From the NCBI GenBank assembly GCA_950295325.1, contig OX485807.1, positions 14,163,001 to 14,227,000 on the forward strand: a DNA stretch of 64,000 nucleotides, read 5' to 3'. Below, in pieces: positions 12,201 to 25,375 of this stretch. Made by a program: the position numbers and the translations under genes. The stretch's first letter is position 1. Every line of letters begins with the position of its first letter. Source of the DNA: Polytrichum commune (taxonomy: Eukaryota; Streptophyta; Polytrichopsida; Polytrichales; Polytrichaceae). Under the pieces are notes generated by a model. That model did not search any database and was not told where the DNA came from. It saw only the letters and a program-made list of their open reading frames with translations.

Positions 12201-14847
12201 TCAACGAGTTACTCCAGTTTACAATGATCTGTGTACTAGTGAATGTGAGTGCATATTCTTGAATGACGGGGTCATTGGCACATTTGTAGCTACGCCATGC
12301 TGGCCGATGAGGATAAATCGCGTGGGGATGCAGATTCTGTTCCTGGTAGCGAGGCATCTGTACCACCAAAGTTCAAGATTCTGTTTTGCGACATGGATGG
12401 TACATTCTAAGGACTCCACAAAAATGACAGTTCAACTGGGAAATTAACAGTCCCTATTCTCCCGTTCAGGGAGTTTTTCCCAGCTCCTTGTCTATGCATA
12501 AACTGCCATAGTTGTCATACTCAATATTGCTTGTTCGGTTAGATATCAACTGATTTGAAAGGTTTGTCTTGAACTGATGTGATATTTTTGAAGTTCTTGT
12601 TCTCTCAAGCGTCATCTTTTAAGTCATAAGTTTTGCATGCTCATCATTTTCACAGCTGTTGAGATGACGAGATTGCCTTCTTCTATAACTTGCAGGGACA
12701 CTCCTCAATAGCAAAAGTATGATCACACAGAAGACAGCAAAAGCCCTAAAGGAAGCTATGAAGAAGGGGGTTCAGGTCATCATTGCCACAGGCAAGGTAA
12801 GAGTAAGAACCTGCAATGCTTTTTCTTCTCCTTGCTTGGTATGGCAATGACTCTTATGACTCAAATACTCTCTCCATGTAACCTGTGCAGACAAGACCGG
12901 CAGCTCTTGCCGTGCTTGAGACAGTGGGGCTGGCTGGCGAAGGGGGCGTACTTTCTGACTCCACACCTGGAGTATTCTTGCAGGTCAAATTAACTCTGCT
13001 TATGTAGTGTTATCTAGAAACTGGGTCTTGATGTATCTGGACCAAGGAGGGCAAATTTCTTGCACAGCTTGTGGTTCATGCATTGTATGAAACAGGTTTT
13101 ATAATCCCCTGACTTCTTTGTCTTAATTGGCTTAATATTCTGGCAATGTCCACCATTGTGATATTATCAAATCTTTGTAGTATCTAATAAGTTGGAGGCA
13201 GGTGGTTGAGTTCAGGGCTTGCAAGTATATGGAAACGGTGGATCACTCCTACACAGTGAAAGGCTTGATCCCTTTGTTGTCACAGAGGTAACCTAAGGTC
13301 AAGTGTGTGTGTTTTCCATAAAATAACTGCTGTTGTTTTGTGTACTTCTTAATTGTTCTTGAGTTGAAAATAATCACTCATTGTGGTTGTCTTGGCTTTC
13401 TTGTGTTTTGTTTTCTTGTTGTCTGTATGCTGTTCCAGCAGATTTGGTATGTTGAGAGTGTGTTGTGAACTCATGTAATGTGACAGACTTTTGAGTTCTC
13501 TGTGGAGCATCAATCTCCTCTTATTGGTTTCAGTGCCGATCGTTGTGTAACGTTGTTTGCACACACTCTGGTTGATGTGCTGCATGATATTTACTACGAG
13601 CCAAAGGTGACTTGTTCTTTTGCCTTTCCTAAGCAAAGAGTTTTACTTGAAGTTTGAGCTATTGTGCCAATGTTGAGCCTGTTCTTGTGTCTTTGTCAGT
13701 ACTAGTGTATATAACCTCTGTAGAAGTAGGCAATCACCTACTTAGCTGAAGGTGACCATCAATAATCTATCAGAATGGCCGACATGTGTGCATTCCGTGT
13801 TGTCTGGAAAGATTCTCAGCTAAATTGTTAGTGTGATTTGGTGTCTTTATGGACACCTTCTCGCTAACTTGTGCATGTTCTTTTGATGGACCTTCACATG
13901 CAGGCAGAAGTGCTTGAATGCATAGATCAGATTAACAAGGTCCGAATCCAGGTAAGAGTTGCATCACTACCTGTGCTTAGTTTGTGCATTTCATAATTGG
14001 GTGGCATCTTATACGATGTCATATCAGATTTGCTGAACAAGTTTGTTTTAGTTTATGTAGCAAATCTTGAACATATTGAGCACCACATTGTTATTAGGTT
14101 TATCCACGTTTCACTATATTCTGGTATTATGCCTCTTACTTTTTGATATTAAAATTTCTGTTCCTTCAGCCATCTCATCGGCATGCTGCAATCAGGTAGT
14201 TCCAAGGGTTGAATAGTTGGAATACTTTATCAAGCTGTTGCTAAAGCTGCTTAGCTAATCTTCATTGTAATTGTGCAGAAAGTATTGTTCTACGACACTG
14301 CAGAACGTGTGGCCAGTTTTTTGCGTCCTCATTGGACATTAGCTGTAAATGGACGTGCCACAGTTGTGCAAGCTTTACCTGAGATGATGGAAATTTTGCC
14401 TGCTGGTGCCTCAAAGGGGACAGGTGTACAGCGACTATTGGATCATTTAGGCGTGCCTATTGACCAGGTATTATTAGGAAGTTTTGCTAATGGTTAGATT
14501 TCTAGTGTTTTGCTGGAGATATCTCTGTTTCCGGTGTTCCGGTTCAGTATTTTGTTTTGAGAGTCTTCAAATTGGACACATTCAATAGAATTCTGACTTT
14601 GAAAGTGAGCAATTTGTTGAAGTTAATGCAAGGTGCTGCATGGGATAATTTGTGAGTTCCTTTTGTTATTGTCCTCTAGGTGATGGCTATTGGAGATGGG
14701 GAAAACGACATTGAGATGTTGGCAATGGTTGGATGGGGTGTTGCGATGGCTAATGGTACAGAACGCACTAAATCCGTTGCACAGGCTGTCACTAGCAGCA
14801 ATGACGAAGATGGAGTTGCAAAAGCAATTGAAGACTACATTCTTTGA
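6214..14847 (+). CDS. YBEY: Chloroplast-type YbeY endoribonuclease fused to a Cof-type HAD hydrolase
   Basis: Thirteen exons give about 903 residues: 6214-6561, 7901-8116, 8406-8501, 9351-9531, 10286-11299, 12334-12399, 12696-12796, 12891-12983, 13216-13287, 13487-13606, 13904-13951, 14279-14467 and 14680-14847. All joins keep frame. The start lies in a good context (gccATGGcg); the Arg/Ser-rich first exon looks like a plastid transit peptide. The YbeY domain (about 117-281) has DVLSFP and the metal-binding motif HGLLHVLDYDH. The HAD domain (about 625-903) has motif I DMDGT, motif II VIIATG, the conserved Lys in GASKGTG, and motif IV GDGENDIEML, so both active sites look intact. Plants are known to carry this fusion; YbeY acts in chloroplast rRNA processing, while the HAD substrate is unknown. 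Oddity: exon 5 adds a 338-residue acidic/basic low-complexity linker. The exon 5 acceptor (aatag/ac) was chosen because the cag just upstream runs into a stop. Confidence 0.9.
6627..7330 (+). repeat. Intronic tandem repeat, about 196-bp unit, four copies
   Basis: This lies in intron 1 of the YbeY-HAD gene. Unit starts are at about 6627 (gaatttggtcttgaattgag), 6823 (gaatttggtcctcaattggc) and 7018 (gaaatttgtcctgaattgag), with a shortened fourth unit from about 7195. Each unit repeats 'ggagcttctgta', 'ttcaattgcga', 'cctttcgta' and 'gttagcagggaaa' in the same order. Copies are clearly diverged. Function unknown; it does not extend the reading frame. Confidence 0.75.
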
Positions 14848-16059
14848 GGATGTTCTAGAGCATGATCTGTTTTCAAGTGAGTCATTGATTCAAATTCATC
14901 AATAAGGAGATGTCAATGTCAATCAGATGATTGACTACTACAATGGATATTGTTTTCAGCCTTATTTTTCATCCTTGATTCTTTCCAGCTCATGAAACAT
15001 TTACATAGCTGGTTAGGACTCTATTTGAACTATTCTTAGTGTTGCAGATACTTCTACTTTCATTGTTTAGGTCCTCAATCCACGTGATGGTCTATATTCA
15101 TTTATGTTCTGGGGGATTTTGCAAGCAGCAGTTGGTTAGACAATCAGAACACTATAGCAGTGATGTTGATTCACATATGTTAGCATGAACTGTGAACACA
15201 CATTATCAATTGATTTTCCTGATATGGAGATTCAAATCACTATCCTAATTGTTGACAATGAGAGTATTGCAACATTCTGTTCCTATGATGTTTTAATTGT
15301 CTTTTAGATGGTTTTTTTTAGAAGTGAAGATTCTTGATCTCTGACGTTTCACAAATTTTTACATAGGAAGAATTGCACTGTCCACCAGGTTAGGCCAAGG
15401 ATTTGTGCTATGCATGTAAGATGAAATTTGGAAGTGATAGTTTTGTGAACACCTTGTAGGTCGAAAGTTTCTTCTTTCAGCAGATTTGACCTGGAATTAC
15501 TCTGGTGAGATTAAGTTGGAATTAAGTTGGAATTAAGTTGGGATGAGTCAACCATAATCATAGAGGGGGGTAGGTACACATTCAAATGGCATGAACCCCA
15601 AGCTCTGGGACTAGACTTCGTGGTATCTTGGTAAACTCACCCATTGGAAGAAGAAAATCACAGTAGATGACCAAAGGTAGAGGTAGATGTCATGGCCAGT
15701 GTTCTTAAAGCAGCCAATATCTTCTTAAACGTGGCATGCCTAATCTTTTTGGAATGTAAATTTAGGACAACTAATTGATTAGGGAAGGTGTCTATAACAG
15801 GATATAACTTGCCTATTATAGACACTCCACTCCACTCCACCCCACCCTCCTCTGTAGATGTGAGAATAAACATCTCAAAGGCAACATAATGACATTACTG
15901 ACAATGTAAGGTGAATGTACCTATTACAGGCACTTTTAGGAATGCTTGAAGCAGAAGACAAAGATAATCTACAATGGTTTTCTTACGGAAATGTACAAGT
16001 CAGACATGGATATGTACTTATATGATAGAATCCAGTATAGGTTATTGTTTGTGGTTGGT
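14848..16059. other. 3' flank of the YbeY-HAD gene, no further gene
   Basis: Probable 3' untranslated and intergenic DNA. A short triplicated 'ggaattaagtt' repeat is seen near 15517-15540. No coding evidence on either strand. Confidence 0.4.
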
Positions 16060-16272
16060 GCAGTGACCTTAGTTGCCATCCTTGCTCATGCTATTCTAAG
16101 ATAGTGCTATATGTTTTTACTCTTGATGTAATGTTTTACAATGTGAAGTTGATAATGTTCTATAATATCTAGATAACCAATTTGACATTTGTTGACAAAA
16201 TTGAGATATATAATAAATAGATATAGCATTACGCAATTCCAAACAGTGACAATAAATACAATATTTAGTGTA
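16060..16272. mobile_element. CACTA-like MITE, copy 3 (decayed)
   Basis: The internal part is collinear with copy 4: 'agtgctatatgtttttact' against 'ggtgctatatctttttact', 'aatgttctataat', 'acatttgttg' and 'catt(a/g)c(g/a)caattccaaa'. It ends 'atatttagtgtag'. The left end is badly diverged, so the left boundary is approximate. Confidence 0.5.
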
Positions 16273-19200
16273 GAAAGTCCACATCATGACCGTAGTCATT
16301 TTCTTCTCATAATTTTTGGAGCTCATATGCATGTCTTATTCATTATCAAAGTGAAGTTTCTCGCTTTCATTAAGTGATCATATAGCCCCCCCAACTACGT
16401 TGAGTTAAGAACTTATAATGTGTAGTTAGTTTTTTGGCTACAAATAAAACCCAGGGAATCACTCAGGGAAGACTTAAAAGGTGATTGTAATGATATCTAG
16501 GTGTCTCAAATAGGATTGATTAGGTAATTGATTGGTTTATTACACTTCATTTCAGATTTAGAATTAACATTTAGATGAGAAAGGTGTAATAAAAGTTAAT
16601 GTATCTCTCAATAGCAGTACATGCAATGACAACAGTCACTCACCTCACTCTAATTCCCCACACCATAGTCTGGCAGTGGGTTCATTTAATGTAGGCATTA
16701 GTGCGGTGCACAAGCATAGGCACAGCCATAGTCAATTGTCATGTATTTGTAGTTCCAATTTGTTGTCTAATTCCAGAGGCAAAGGCCCTCTGGAGAAACC
16801 CATGGTCTTTTCCTTCATTAATCCTTTTAGTGTAAATTGAAATGTCCGTCAGTAATCCTTACAAGGTTTTCCAGTTTTCCTTAATTAAATCATTATTTTA
16901 ATGTGGCAGTCCGACAATTGTCTTGTCGATACATACCTTGAAACCGCTACAATCAAGCTCATTGCCCTGTTGCTTGCAACATCACTCTCTGATATCACTC
17001 TCCTTCCATAGAATAATATTCATTTAACTTGTAAGATTATCAGTGGTCTTACACCAATTGATTAAGCCAATGCAAATAAGATTTCTATTATACGTGTAGA
17101 AATCAATACAGGGTACCATGAATTCTGGTCCAAGGGTTCTCAGCCTGCTCCAAGTGGTAACTCCACAGTCTCTTCACAGACCATGGACTTCGTCACTCGT
17201 CCCCTCAGCTTCACCGAAGTCTATTGACAGTCACCAGTTGGTGAACAGTAAAACTGCTTCGTCTTCAAAGGGGTAGGCCATCAGAACAACCGCGGCAAGT
17301 CTATCGTCCAATCAAACTGCTCGACTATGGCCCTGTAACTCCATCTCTACCGGCAACAGCACTCCGGCTATAGAACAACTTTGCGCTTCCTCCACTACTC
17401 ATCTCCAGGCTATGACGAATGCGACAACAATTGTTCACGATTCCTTCTCTTATGTGAAGAGTAATTTTATAACAGAGAAATTCCAAGTGCGAAAGTGGGA
17501 GAAAAGACTAAACTTTAGATTCTGCTTCGAGTCACTGCAATTTTTCACCACTGATTTTGCGCTCTCAATCCTTCTACGGGTCGGTTGATCACTTCAAACA
17601 ACTCGCCCTCTAATCAGCCCAAACTCTCTGATTAATTCATGCTCAATGTAACATTCTCAGGATTCATGCCATGACTCAGAAGACGACGACCTCTCACGAC
17701 TTATTCTCTCGTGCAGGCAATAGTGTTTATCCAGGGTAAACTTTAATGCGATGATTGCAGGGACAATAAAGTTTCTGATTCTTCTCCCTCGCGCCACATC
17801 TGGTTGCGACCGCTCTCAAACTTATTATTACTTCTGTTAACACGATACAAACTCCAGCAACTTGCGACAGACGATAGACCAACAATTACTTCGAAGCCAA
17901 TGGTCTCTGGAATCGCTCCTGACCGAACTGGGTAATCATCTCTTTGACTAGCTACACACTCAGTCAAGGGGATTCTCAAATTCGCTTACTTCACAGACTG
18001 GTTTAGATTATCAGACGAGAACACAAAGCTTCAATACTTCCAACAACGTTGATCTCTCATCAGACAATTGACCATGCATTACAAATTCAAAGAAACCTTA
18101 AAAGGTTCTGTTCACTCAAACATCAGATTATAGACATTACAAAACAAATCCAATTAACTCTAGACCACAATGCTCACTCCAGATAATAGTCAATGGCTCG
18201 ATGGCCGAATAGAATTATATTCATCAAAGACAATAGCATATCAAAATCACCAAAGAACAGAGGGTTCCTTCTCTCAAGTGAGGTTCAGGCTATATACTTT
18301 TACTACGAGAATCCAGGGATTGCACTCCCTCAAATCAGACCATAGCCCTACATATCAAGAGTTTCTGATATCTCGAGATAATAGCCTAACATTTGCATTC
18401 TAGTTTGATATTATCAGGCTATTGTCCTACCCTATTCACACTTAAATCTGAAATGACTATGGAAAACCAAAAAATTTGGACGACATAATGGTTAATAGTT
18501 TTTAAAAACATAGTCTAATCCCTATTAGACGTGTCTTTTTGGTGTCTGTTCTTAGATTTAAAACTAACCACACACAATCAAATATAATATAGGTGGTTGT
18601 TTAAGATGACAAACCAAATTAGGCATGCATACCTCATATGCTACATGCCTACACCATGACCTCCCATCATATAACACTGTACATTGATGGTTTCTCAAAG
18701 TTAACGCAGTGTAGCTGGCTTACCACTTGCTACACCTATCTAGCCAAGCTCAAACCCCATTGGCCTAGACTATGAGAACAAGTTGAGGTAGATGTGACTA
18801 ATTTGTTGTGTGATCTTAAATGGAGAACTATATTTGAGTGGCCAAAATGACATGTGTTGGAAAGAGATTGGGAAGATCTAAACAATCACTTAATAACTCA
18901 GATACATGATATTGCTAGCATACTCCTCTCTAGTCACATCACCAAATGTTACACTCATTAATGCAGGTGCACAAAATAACCAACCATGGGACAATACTCT
19001 TACATTTTGTCATTACAGATGGTCAAGGGGTTCCATAGCATTCAAACTACAAAAATATAACCCAATAATAGACAAATTATGCACACTAGGCTAGCCTAGT
19101 CTAGCCATTAATTATACTCACAGTCGGGGTCATAGGGGCCATTCACACACCCACAATACAATCCCTTACTAATCTCAAACTCCCCAATCATCCATCTCTA

Positions 19201-20160
19201 CTCTAATGGGAAAATTGTATCATACAATATTTAATGTATGTCATTCTTAATAAGCACAAACTAGAACATAGTTAAACCCCTATCAAACAACGAGCCATGC
19301 TTCAATGACACCCTTTATATTTCCAAAGCCACATGTTACACACGCTCCCAAATGTGAAGCTAATGATGAGTGACCAAGAGTTTCTTAGCTAAGGAGAGCC
19401 ATCTTCAATCATGCCTTGCCTGCACAAAACTATCCTAGCCCAAACCCAGTCAACCCCGAACCACTAGGTTCAAGAGTCACAAAAGCCACTAGCTGCTTTG
19501 TCAACATCACATCCAACAACAAGGGCAACATAGCACCCTCAAACAATAATCATAGTTGTAAACCATATTACCATCCTCAATCCAACTAGAAACAACCCCA
19601 TGTGCTCCCTCATAAGCTCCCAATAAACTTGTGGTTGATCAGACCCAAGAGTTGAAGGGCCCTCCTCCATCACGATCATTAAACTCCGCGTCGCCACACC
19701 AAGAGGCCCTGCCCAATTAGGTGTCCACCTAGCCAATCGGGGGTCACACACAACAAACCGAACCACCATCAAGTTCTCCCTCCCTCAGCTGTCGCAAACC
19801 TAAATGTGAGGAAACAACATCATGAGGGGCATCAATTGGAGCCTCCTTAGCCACATGCCTCTCCTGTGCCAATGCAGTTGGTGTTCCCACGCCATCTTCG
19901 ACTGCATCGCCCCCACAAGTTATTGTCAAATTGGACACCTCCAAATCAATTGCCCCATCCACTCAAGCCATCTCCCAAAAGTGCAAAGAAAAATGTGTGA
20001 ACAAGACTACGACCCATAGCATCCTCAACTGACTAAGTATGTAAGAATGCCACTTCCCCAAAAATACTACCCTACCACATTAACTCATTCAAAACCCCAC
20101 CCATCATAACTTCACCTGCAAACTAACAAAATATCTCGCCCAAACTACTTCACGCCACCT
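16273..20160. other. Gene desert with dispersed repeat relics
   Basis: No gene recognised. Arms of a dispersed repeat lie at 18508-18600 (inverted) and 18800-18875 (direct); both are related to the 607-712 block and form a loose inverted repeat of about 350 bp. The segment 17100-18400 has more G and C than its surroundings but is broken by stops in all frames. No retroelement protein motif was seen. Confidence 0.4.
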
Positions 20161-20259
20161 CCCCTCCCCCCCCTTCACCTCTCTCTCTCGTAAGCACTAA
20201 CAAAATGCCAAGATAATATGATAGAGAAGGACCCACCCCCTGTCAAAGCTTAGAATCAG

Positions 20260-20350
20260 GAATAGCGCTTTCTAGCATCTACTAACATCGCGGGCTCACG
20301 AGGATTCGACCTCGACCCTTCATATAGGATAGAGTTACCACCCCTCAAAC
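20260..20350 (-). repeat. Possible tRNA-derived SINE relic
   Basis: Read on the minus strand, 'gtggtaactctatcc' is followed at a tRNA-like spacing by 'ggtcgaggtcgaatcctcg', which resembles a pol III A box and B box (the latter with one substitution from GGTTCGANNCC). No acceptor stem can be drawn, so this is not a tRNA gene. A SINE head is the simplest reading, with low certainty. Confidence 0.3.
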
Positions 20351-20701
20351 ATGAAATCTCAACATCCCTCACATGTATGTATATGGGTGTCCCACCACTC
20401 CCACCCTCGTACTAATGCAACCCTTCCATCCCACCAAAAAGAAATTCATACAAAAACTATAATTTTAGTTACAAAGCCCTCTTATCTAATGGAGAGAATA
20501 TTTCTAGGAGTAGATCAAACGAGGTGTGCCCATTCGACAAACTCTACAAAGAACATGCCCTTAATCACTCATAACTCAATAACTCCATAATCCAATAATC
20601 CAATAACTCAAAAACTCTTCACTTGAACAATACATAAGACATTCATACAAGCTCTAAAAAAATGTAGGAAAGCAGCCACACGCACGACTTGGATCACCTC
20701 A

Positions 20702-21005
20702 CACTACACCAAATATGATATTTAGTGTTTGATTAGATTTAGTGTTTTACCACCCTACTTTGCTCAACACTAATTTTCAATACTTTGATAATTAGTGTTA
20801 GACATAAATGCGCCGCCGCCGCCTTCCTTGTTGCCACCTCTTTCCTACTAAACACTAAATTCGTGCATGTAACTTTCACATATTACCATAGATGATATTT
20901 AGTGTTTGAGTTTACATGTAATGTTACTTACTTTCATAGGGTTAGTGATATTTAGTGTTGTGTTCGTATTTAGTGTATCTAACACTAAATATCATATTTT
21001 GTGTA
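20702..21005. mobile_element. CACTA-like MITE with TIR ACACCAAATATGATATTTAG
   Basis: The left end 'tacaccaaatatgatattta' and the reverse complement of the right end 'tacacaaaatatgatattta' are near identical over 25 bp. The interior is AT-rich with extra copies of 'tttagtgtt' and one (gcc)n patch at about 20813. The same terminus, with identical 'caccaaatatgatatttag', occurs at 58638. No protein is encoded. Classification to CACTA is by the end sequence CACTACAC and is an inference. Confidence 0.7.
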
Positions 21006-24000
21006 CCTACAAATTTGATACCCTACGAGAAGTGGGCACATTGATATAAAAGTGTCCGTTTAAGACACACTTTATTTTATCCTCAGCCATGCTTCCAAGC
21101 CTCCGACCAAGCGGGCAGAAAGACCTGAAATGAGTGTGATAGCATTTGGTGTTGGCTTGTTGGCCTTCTGTCTCAAAAGAAATTAAAAAATTAAAAAAGA
21201 GTGTGATGCCCATGTGAGGCTGCTGGTGAGACACGAGATCCACACTATTTTAGTTTTTCGCATCCACTCATAAAGCTGGAGCTTGGTAGCATGGAATTCA
21301 TGTCTCTGACCTTGCCACCATATATATATATACGGTCAAGTCTAGATCATACTATATATGGTCAAACTATATGGCAGATGAATGAATGGGGAGAACTGAC
21401 CGCTAGTTATAGATCGACTGGTTGAGTTTGGGAAACAACTTGTTGAAGTTCAAGACTTTAGGAAAATTACCAATCAATTTAGAAGAATCTATGGAATATA
21501 CTCCGAATAAAGCAAAAGCACCCTTTTGAAAGATCACAACATGTACCTGGTTGGACTTGGAAACACTGGCATATTGACCGAATTATGCCAAAAAATCTCC
21601 CCATACACTGTGCTAGACTGTACACGATGAACGTCCCGGACTCTTCCCATAAAAGAATTTAGACTTCACCAATGTTGGTGAAGCTTTGGACATATTCACC
21701 ATCATTTTGTTGGATTTCAGTTCACGACTCTTGTCATAGCGTTTGTGGTGAAACTTTGCCCCTCCCAAGTTTATTGTCGATTTGTTTCAATTGTGCTCAC
21801 TGGAGTAATTTGGGGTCCTATCACCTCGGTTTGTGCATTTGTATAAAAGTAGAAACCCATGGGCTATAAAACGTTTCTCTACTTTTTTTTGGTTATTTTT
21901 TTTATAATTTAAATTTCCCCTGTGATCGAATATGTCACAAAATGTCATCCCCATTTTGTTCGTCGAGGCTTGAGCGTTTCCTAGCATGTGGAGTATGGAG
22001 TAGATTATACAAAAGAGTGAATTTGTCTTGTTGTCAAACAAACAAGTTGGAATTTTGGTATCAATCTATTTAATCGTTTTGGATGTTGTAAGGGTGCATT
22101 GCTTTCATGATTTGAAAATTTTGACTAATCAAAATAAATAGAACACATCTAAGAACTTTGGGGAATATGTGAATAGCAAATGTGCCATGGGGAATGTGTG
22201 AATAACAAGGCATCAACAAGATAGGCTATATCCTTTGTTATGTGCTTTAGTATGTTTTGGATGTCTTTCACTTACTCGGCTATCTCCCAACCTAGGACTT
22301 GGCTGTAGCCTTTTGACTTCTAGTAGTAACAATAATGCCATCCTAGGCTCTTTGAGTCCTCTCACTTACACTTAGGTGATTAGCCTTCTATCTCCCTATT
22401 GGAATCGACTTCATTTGACCCTGCACAATTCATGCGTTTACTTAATCTTCCCAAGGCTATTGCCTTTTCCCCAACTTATGGATTCTCCATCATTCAACAA
22501 ACACTTCACTCTCACGCATTCTCCAGAGGCTTACGCCCTTGAAATGGAAATTAAACTCCACTCTCCCTCACGGACCGAGTGGTTATGCTCACATGCTTAT
22601 GCCCAAAAACTCCCCTTCTCTATGCTTTTCGTAGTCACAACATAACATTATTCAACTGCATATAGAGGTTGGGTGGGGCCAGGAACATGTTAGATAATGT
22701 TTGCGAATAATGCTCGGTGAGGTGCCTTCTCCAATGCAAACAATTAGATTCAACTTGAAAACTAAGTATTCGCAGGGTGAAACCCACTGGTAATAGACAA
22801 CGATGCCTTCCATGGGCCTGCAAGTGCACCAACTTTTCCTGGTTTTTGGCCTCCCATTAACATCAAGGTTTAACCTCTATCGGAGTATAAGTGGGGTGAA
22901 AGACTCGTCTCCAAGAACTACGATCATGACATCGAAAATTGCAAAATGCTAACAACCACAACTGTGCGCAATGGACCTTATGTTGTTAAATTTTGTTTGA
23001 ACCCAAGAAAGAAGTGAATTGAAAATCGTTGAAGCAGTGTAGAAATTAGGCGATACCTGCATACGGAATCCCTATGCCATTTGTGGTGCCAAGGTGCGAT
23101 TATGGTGGAAGTTTTTGTAACCATGTGAAGTCCCTAGTGACCTCCCTAATCCTACTTGTGACCTACTTGGGCTGGTAATTACCTCCCATTTGTGTGGGGA
23201 CATGGCTTTTCCAAGCACGTTCTCTGCAACCTACCATCTTTTTTGTACACATGGCAATTTTTATAGACCTTCCATGTTGCCAGTGGGCCCAACCAACACA
23301 TTGTTGCCGAGCACTGGTGGCTCCATCATGAAATTCCTTGATTCCCTTGAAATTATGATGAGGTGGAATTATGTTTCAATCACTAAAGACAAAATTTGAC
23401 ATAGCCCGAGGGAAGAGAAATGGCTTGGACCAAAATGGAAACCCAATTTTTGGATTCCTCAGGGCTATGTCAGTGCTTCCTCCCTTCTTGGCCCGACAAT
23501 ATTTTGTGCGAATTGGCTTCAAAACTTCAAAGGCCTTGACCCCTCGTGTAAAGAGGATCTTAAAGCATTCTTTCATCCTTCTTACACCATTCCTACAGTA
23601 GGCTGGATTTTGCTATCAGTACTTAATGCCGCATGTGATTAGTTGCTTTTCACATCGGCTTACTTAGAGACAACAATGCACTCATTTGTTGATGGTTCAA
23701 AGATTTTAAAACCAGGGTGATTTCAAAAAGATGTCACTTTTAGGCTCCTTTACCATATAATGGATAACCATGATTTGTACAAGGAGAACGGGTTCACATT
23801 CATGTTGGTGCATGAACACCATCATTTTCTTTTACTTTTAGCACCTTCACGTACACTACATCAAATGTGTTGTAATAAAGAGGGAGAATAGTACCAGACA
23901 CCACGAAGTTGTAGGCTTGTAGCCCACATGTGAATTATTTATAGCTACCACTATACATGGATCTGACAAAAGCCATGAGCAATATCACTTTTTGAAAGTC

Positions 24001-24480
24001 AATGCAGGCTAGTGGCGTCTGGCACTTTTATATAGATATATATACATCAGTTAGTGCAAAATAGTCATGTATGCTTGCGGCAATAACACTGCAACTCATG
24101 GATTGACGTTTGAAGTAAGAGCCAATGTCCGAGGAGATTTTTGGGCATATCCAGTCGTGATCCTTGTGTTTCCAAGTCCAACCGGTCACATGTTACATCT
24201 TTCAGTTTTTCTATATTCTATAAATTCCTCGTTTATGTTCGGTAATTTTCGTGAAGTCTTGGATTCAACCGGTTATTTCTCAAACTCAACCAGTTCATTT
24301 GGAACTAGCGGTCAATCCTCTATCATTCATTGGTAAGAGGGTGTATATAAGTATCTGCAAACAGAATTCCCACAACTACTACTGTCACTGCCATCAGTCA
24401 GGGTAGAGAATGTGAGTAGAATTGCACTAGCCAGGTAAGGCCAGGTCTCCTTGTTACTTTCGGAGTTGTTGCTGCAGAAC
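21006..24480. other. Gene-free stretch
   Basis: No gene recognised on either strand. A short (ta)n tract lies at about 21323-21333. Open frames here are short and have no family resemblance. Confidence 0.4.
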
Positions 24481-24494
24481 TCTTAGGGGTACTT

Positions 24495-24665
24495 CACACA
24501 CGAGCCAAGAGCCATGACTATGAAATTGTGAGAGCCCAAAAGAAAGTATCCAAAGGCCGTCCCCCAAGACACCTTCAAAATCATGTAGTGTGGTCGCGGA
24601 CCCTAAGTGTAGTGTGAAGCCGTATGTTACCGGGCCCTCAACCAAATGCTATTTCAATGAATTTT
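24495..24665 (+). repeat. Dispersed repeat family, copy A (related to 48115-48310)
   Basis: 'gagccatgactatgaaattgtg' here matches 'gggccatgaccatgaaattgtg' near 48129. Downstream landmarks follow in the same order in both: a 'gg(c)cgt/ggccat' block, a 'gtggtcgcggaccct' or 'gtcacaggcctt' block, then 'caaccaaatgctatttc' or 'caactaaatggcaattttc'. A third, shorter match lies near 24955-25010. Probably a decayed transposable element; family unknown. Confidence 0.45.
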
Positions 24666-25319
24666 CATTCATGCGGTTCCTCACACATGATAAAATAAAA
24701 TAAACCAACGGTTGTGAGCGTTTGGAGTGCCATTGTCTCCCGGTTTTGTGGTAGGTCTACGTCCAAGAGGTAATTCTGGAAAATAGTCCAAGTGACCATG
24801 AACACATGATCCATACGATGTCACGTAGGAATCCATGTAGACTTTACATCCATCTTGCATTCACAAACTCTGTTGGTCCCTCAAGTGTAGTGTGAAGTGA
24901 ACTTGGACCGGCTCCGCCTTTTCCACCAATGAGAGTGCTTGAAGTGTAATGGTCACGGGCTCTCAGTCTCGTGTGTGAAGGGTCCCTTAATGGAACCTCC
25001 TTATCATTCTGATGTCGAAACATCTAAGGTGCGTGGGGCTTATGATTGTGGGCGCTTATTCTCCACAGGCAATTAGCTGTTGGATCGGATTGGGAATTGC
25101 CTAATCTCGCCCGCAATTGCAAGTGGCAAAGATTTATCGTCTCAAGTTTCGGGATTGGAGTGTCACAACAAATTTAAACGGTGTCTAGAATTTGAGCACA
25201 TACTCCAACCTTACCTCAACACATGTCATTTTTGTGTGTGTGTGTGTTGGGAATACAACCTTGTCATTTGAGTTTACCACTGAAGTATAGGTGATGAATT
25301 AAAACCTGTCATCACATTG

Positions 25320-25375
25320 GTAGGGTAGTAAGCCCTACCCTGCACCAAGAGGATTCTTGAGCAGGGTAGGGTCAA
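25320..25375. repeat. Short perfect inverted repeat (hairpin)
   Basis: 'ccctaccctgc' at about 25332 is followed by 'gcagggtaggg' at about 25362, giving an 11-bp perfect stem with a 19-nt loop. A (ttat)n tract lies about 40 bp downstream. No gene context; function unknown. Confidence 0.4.

Noticed and set aside
17100-18400. Suspected LTR retrotransposon body
   Set aside because: No long terminal repeats, primer-binding site, or reverse-transcriptase, integrase or protease motifs were visible.
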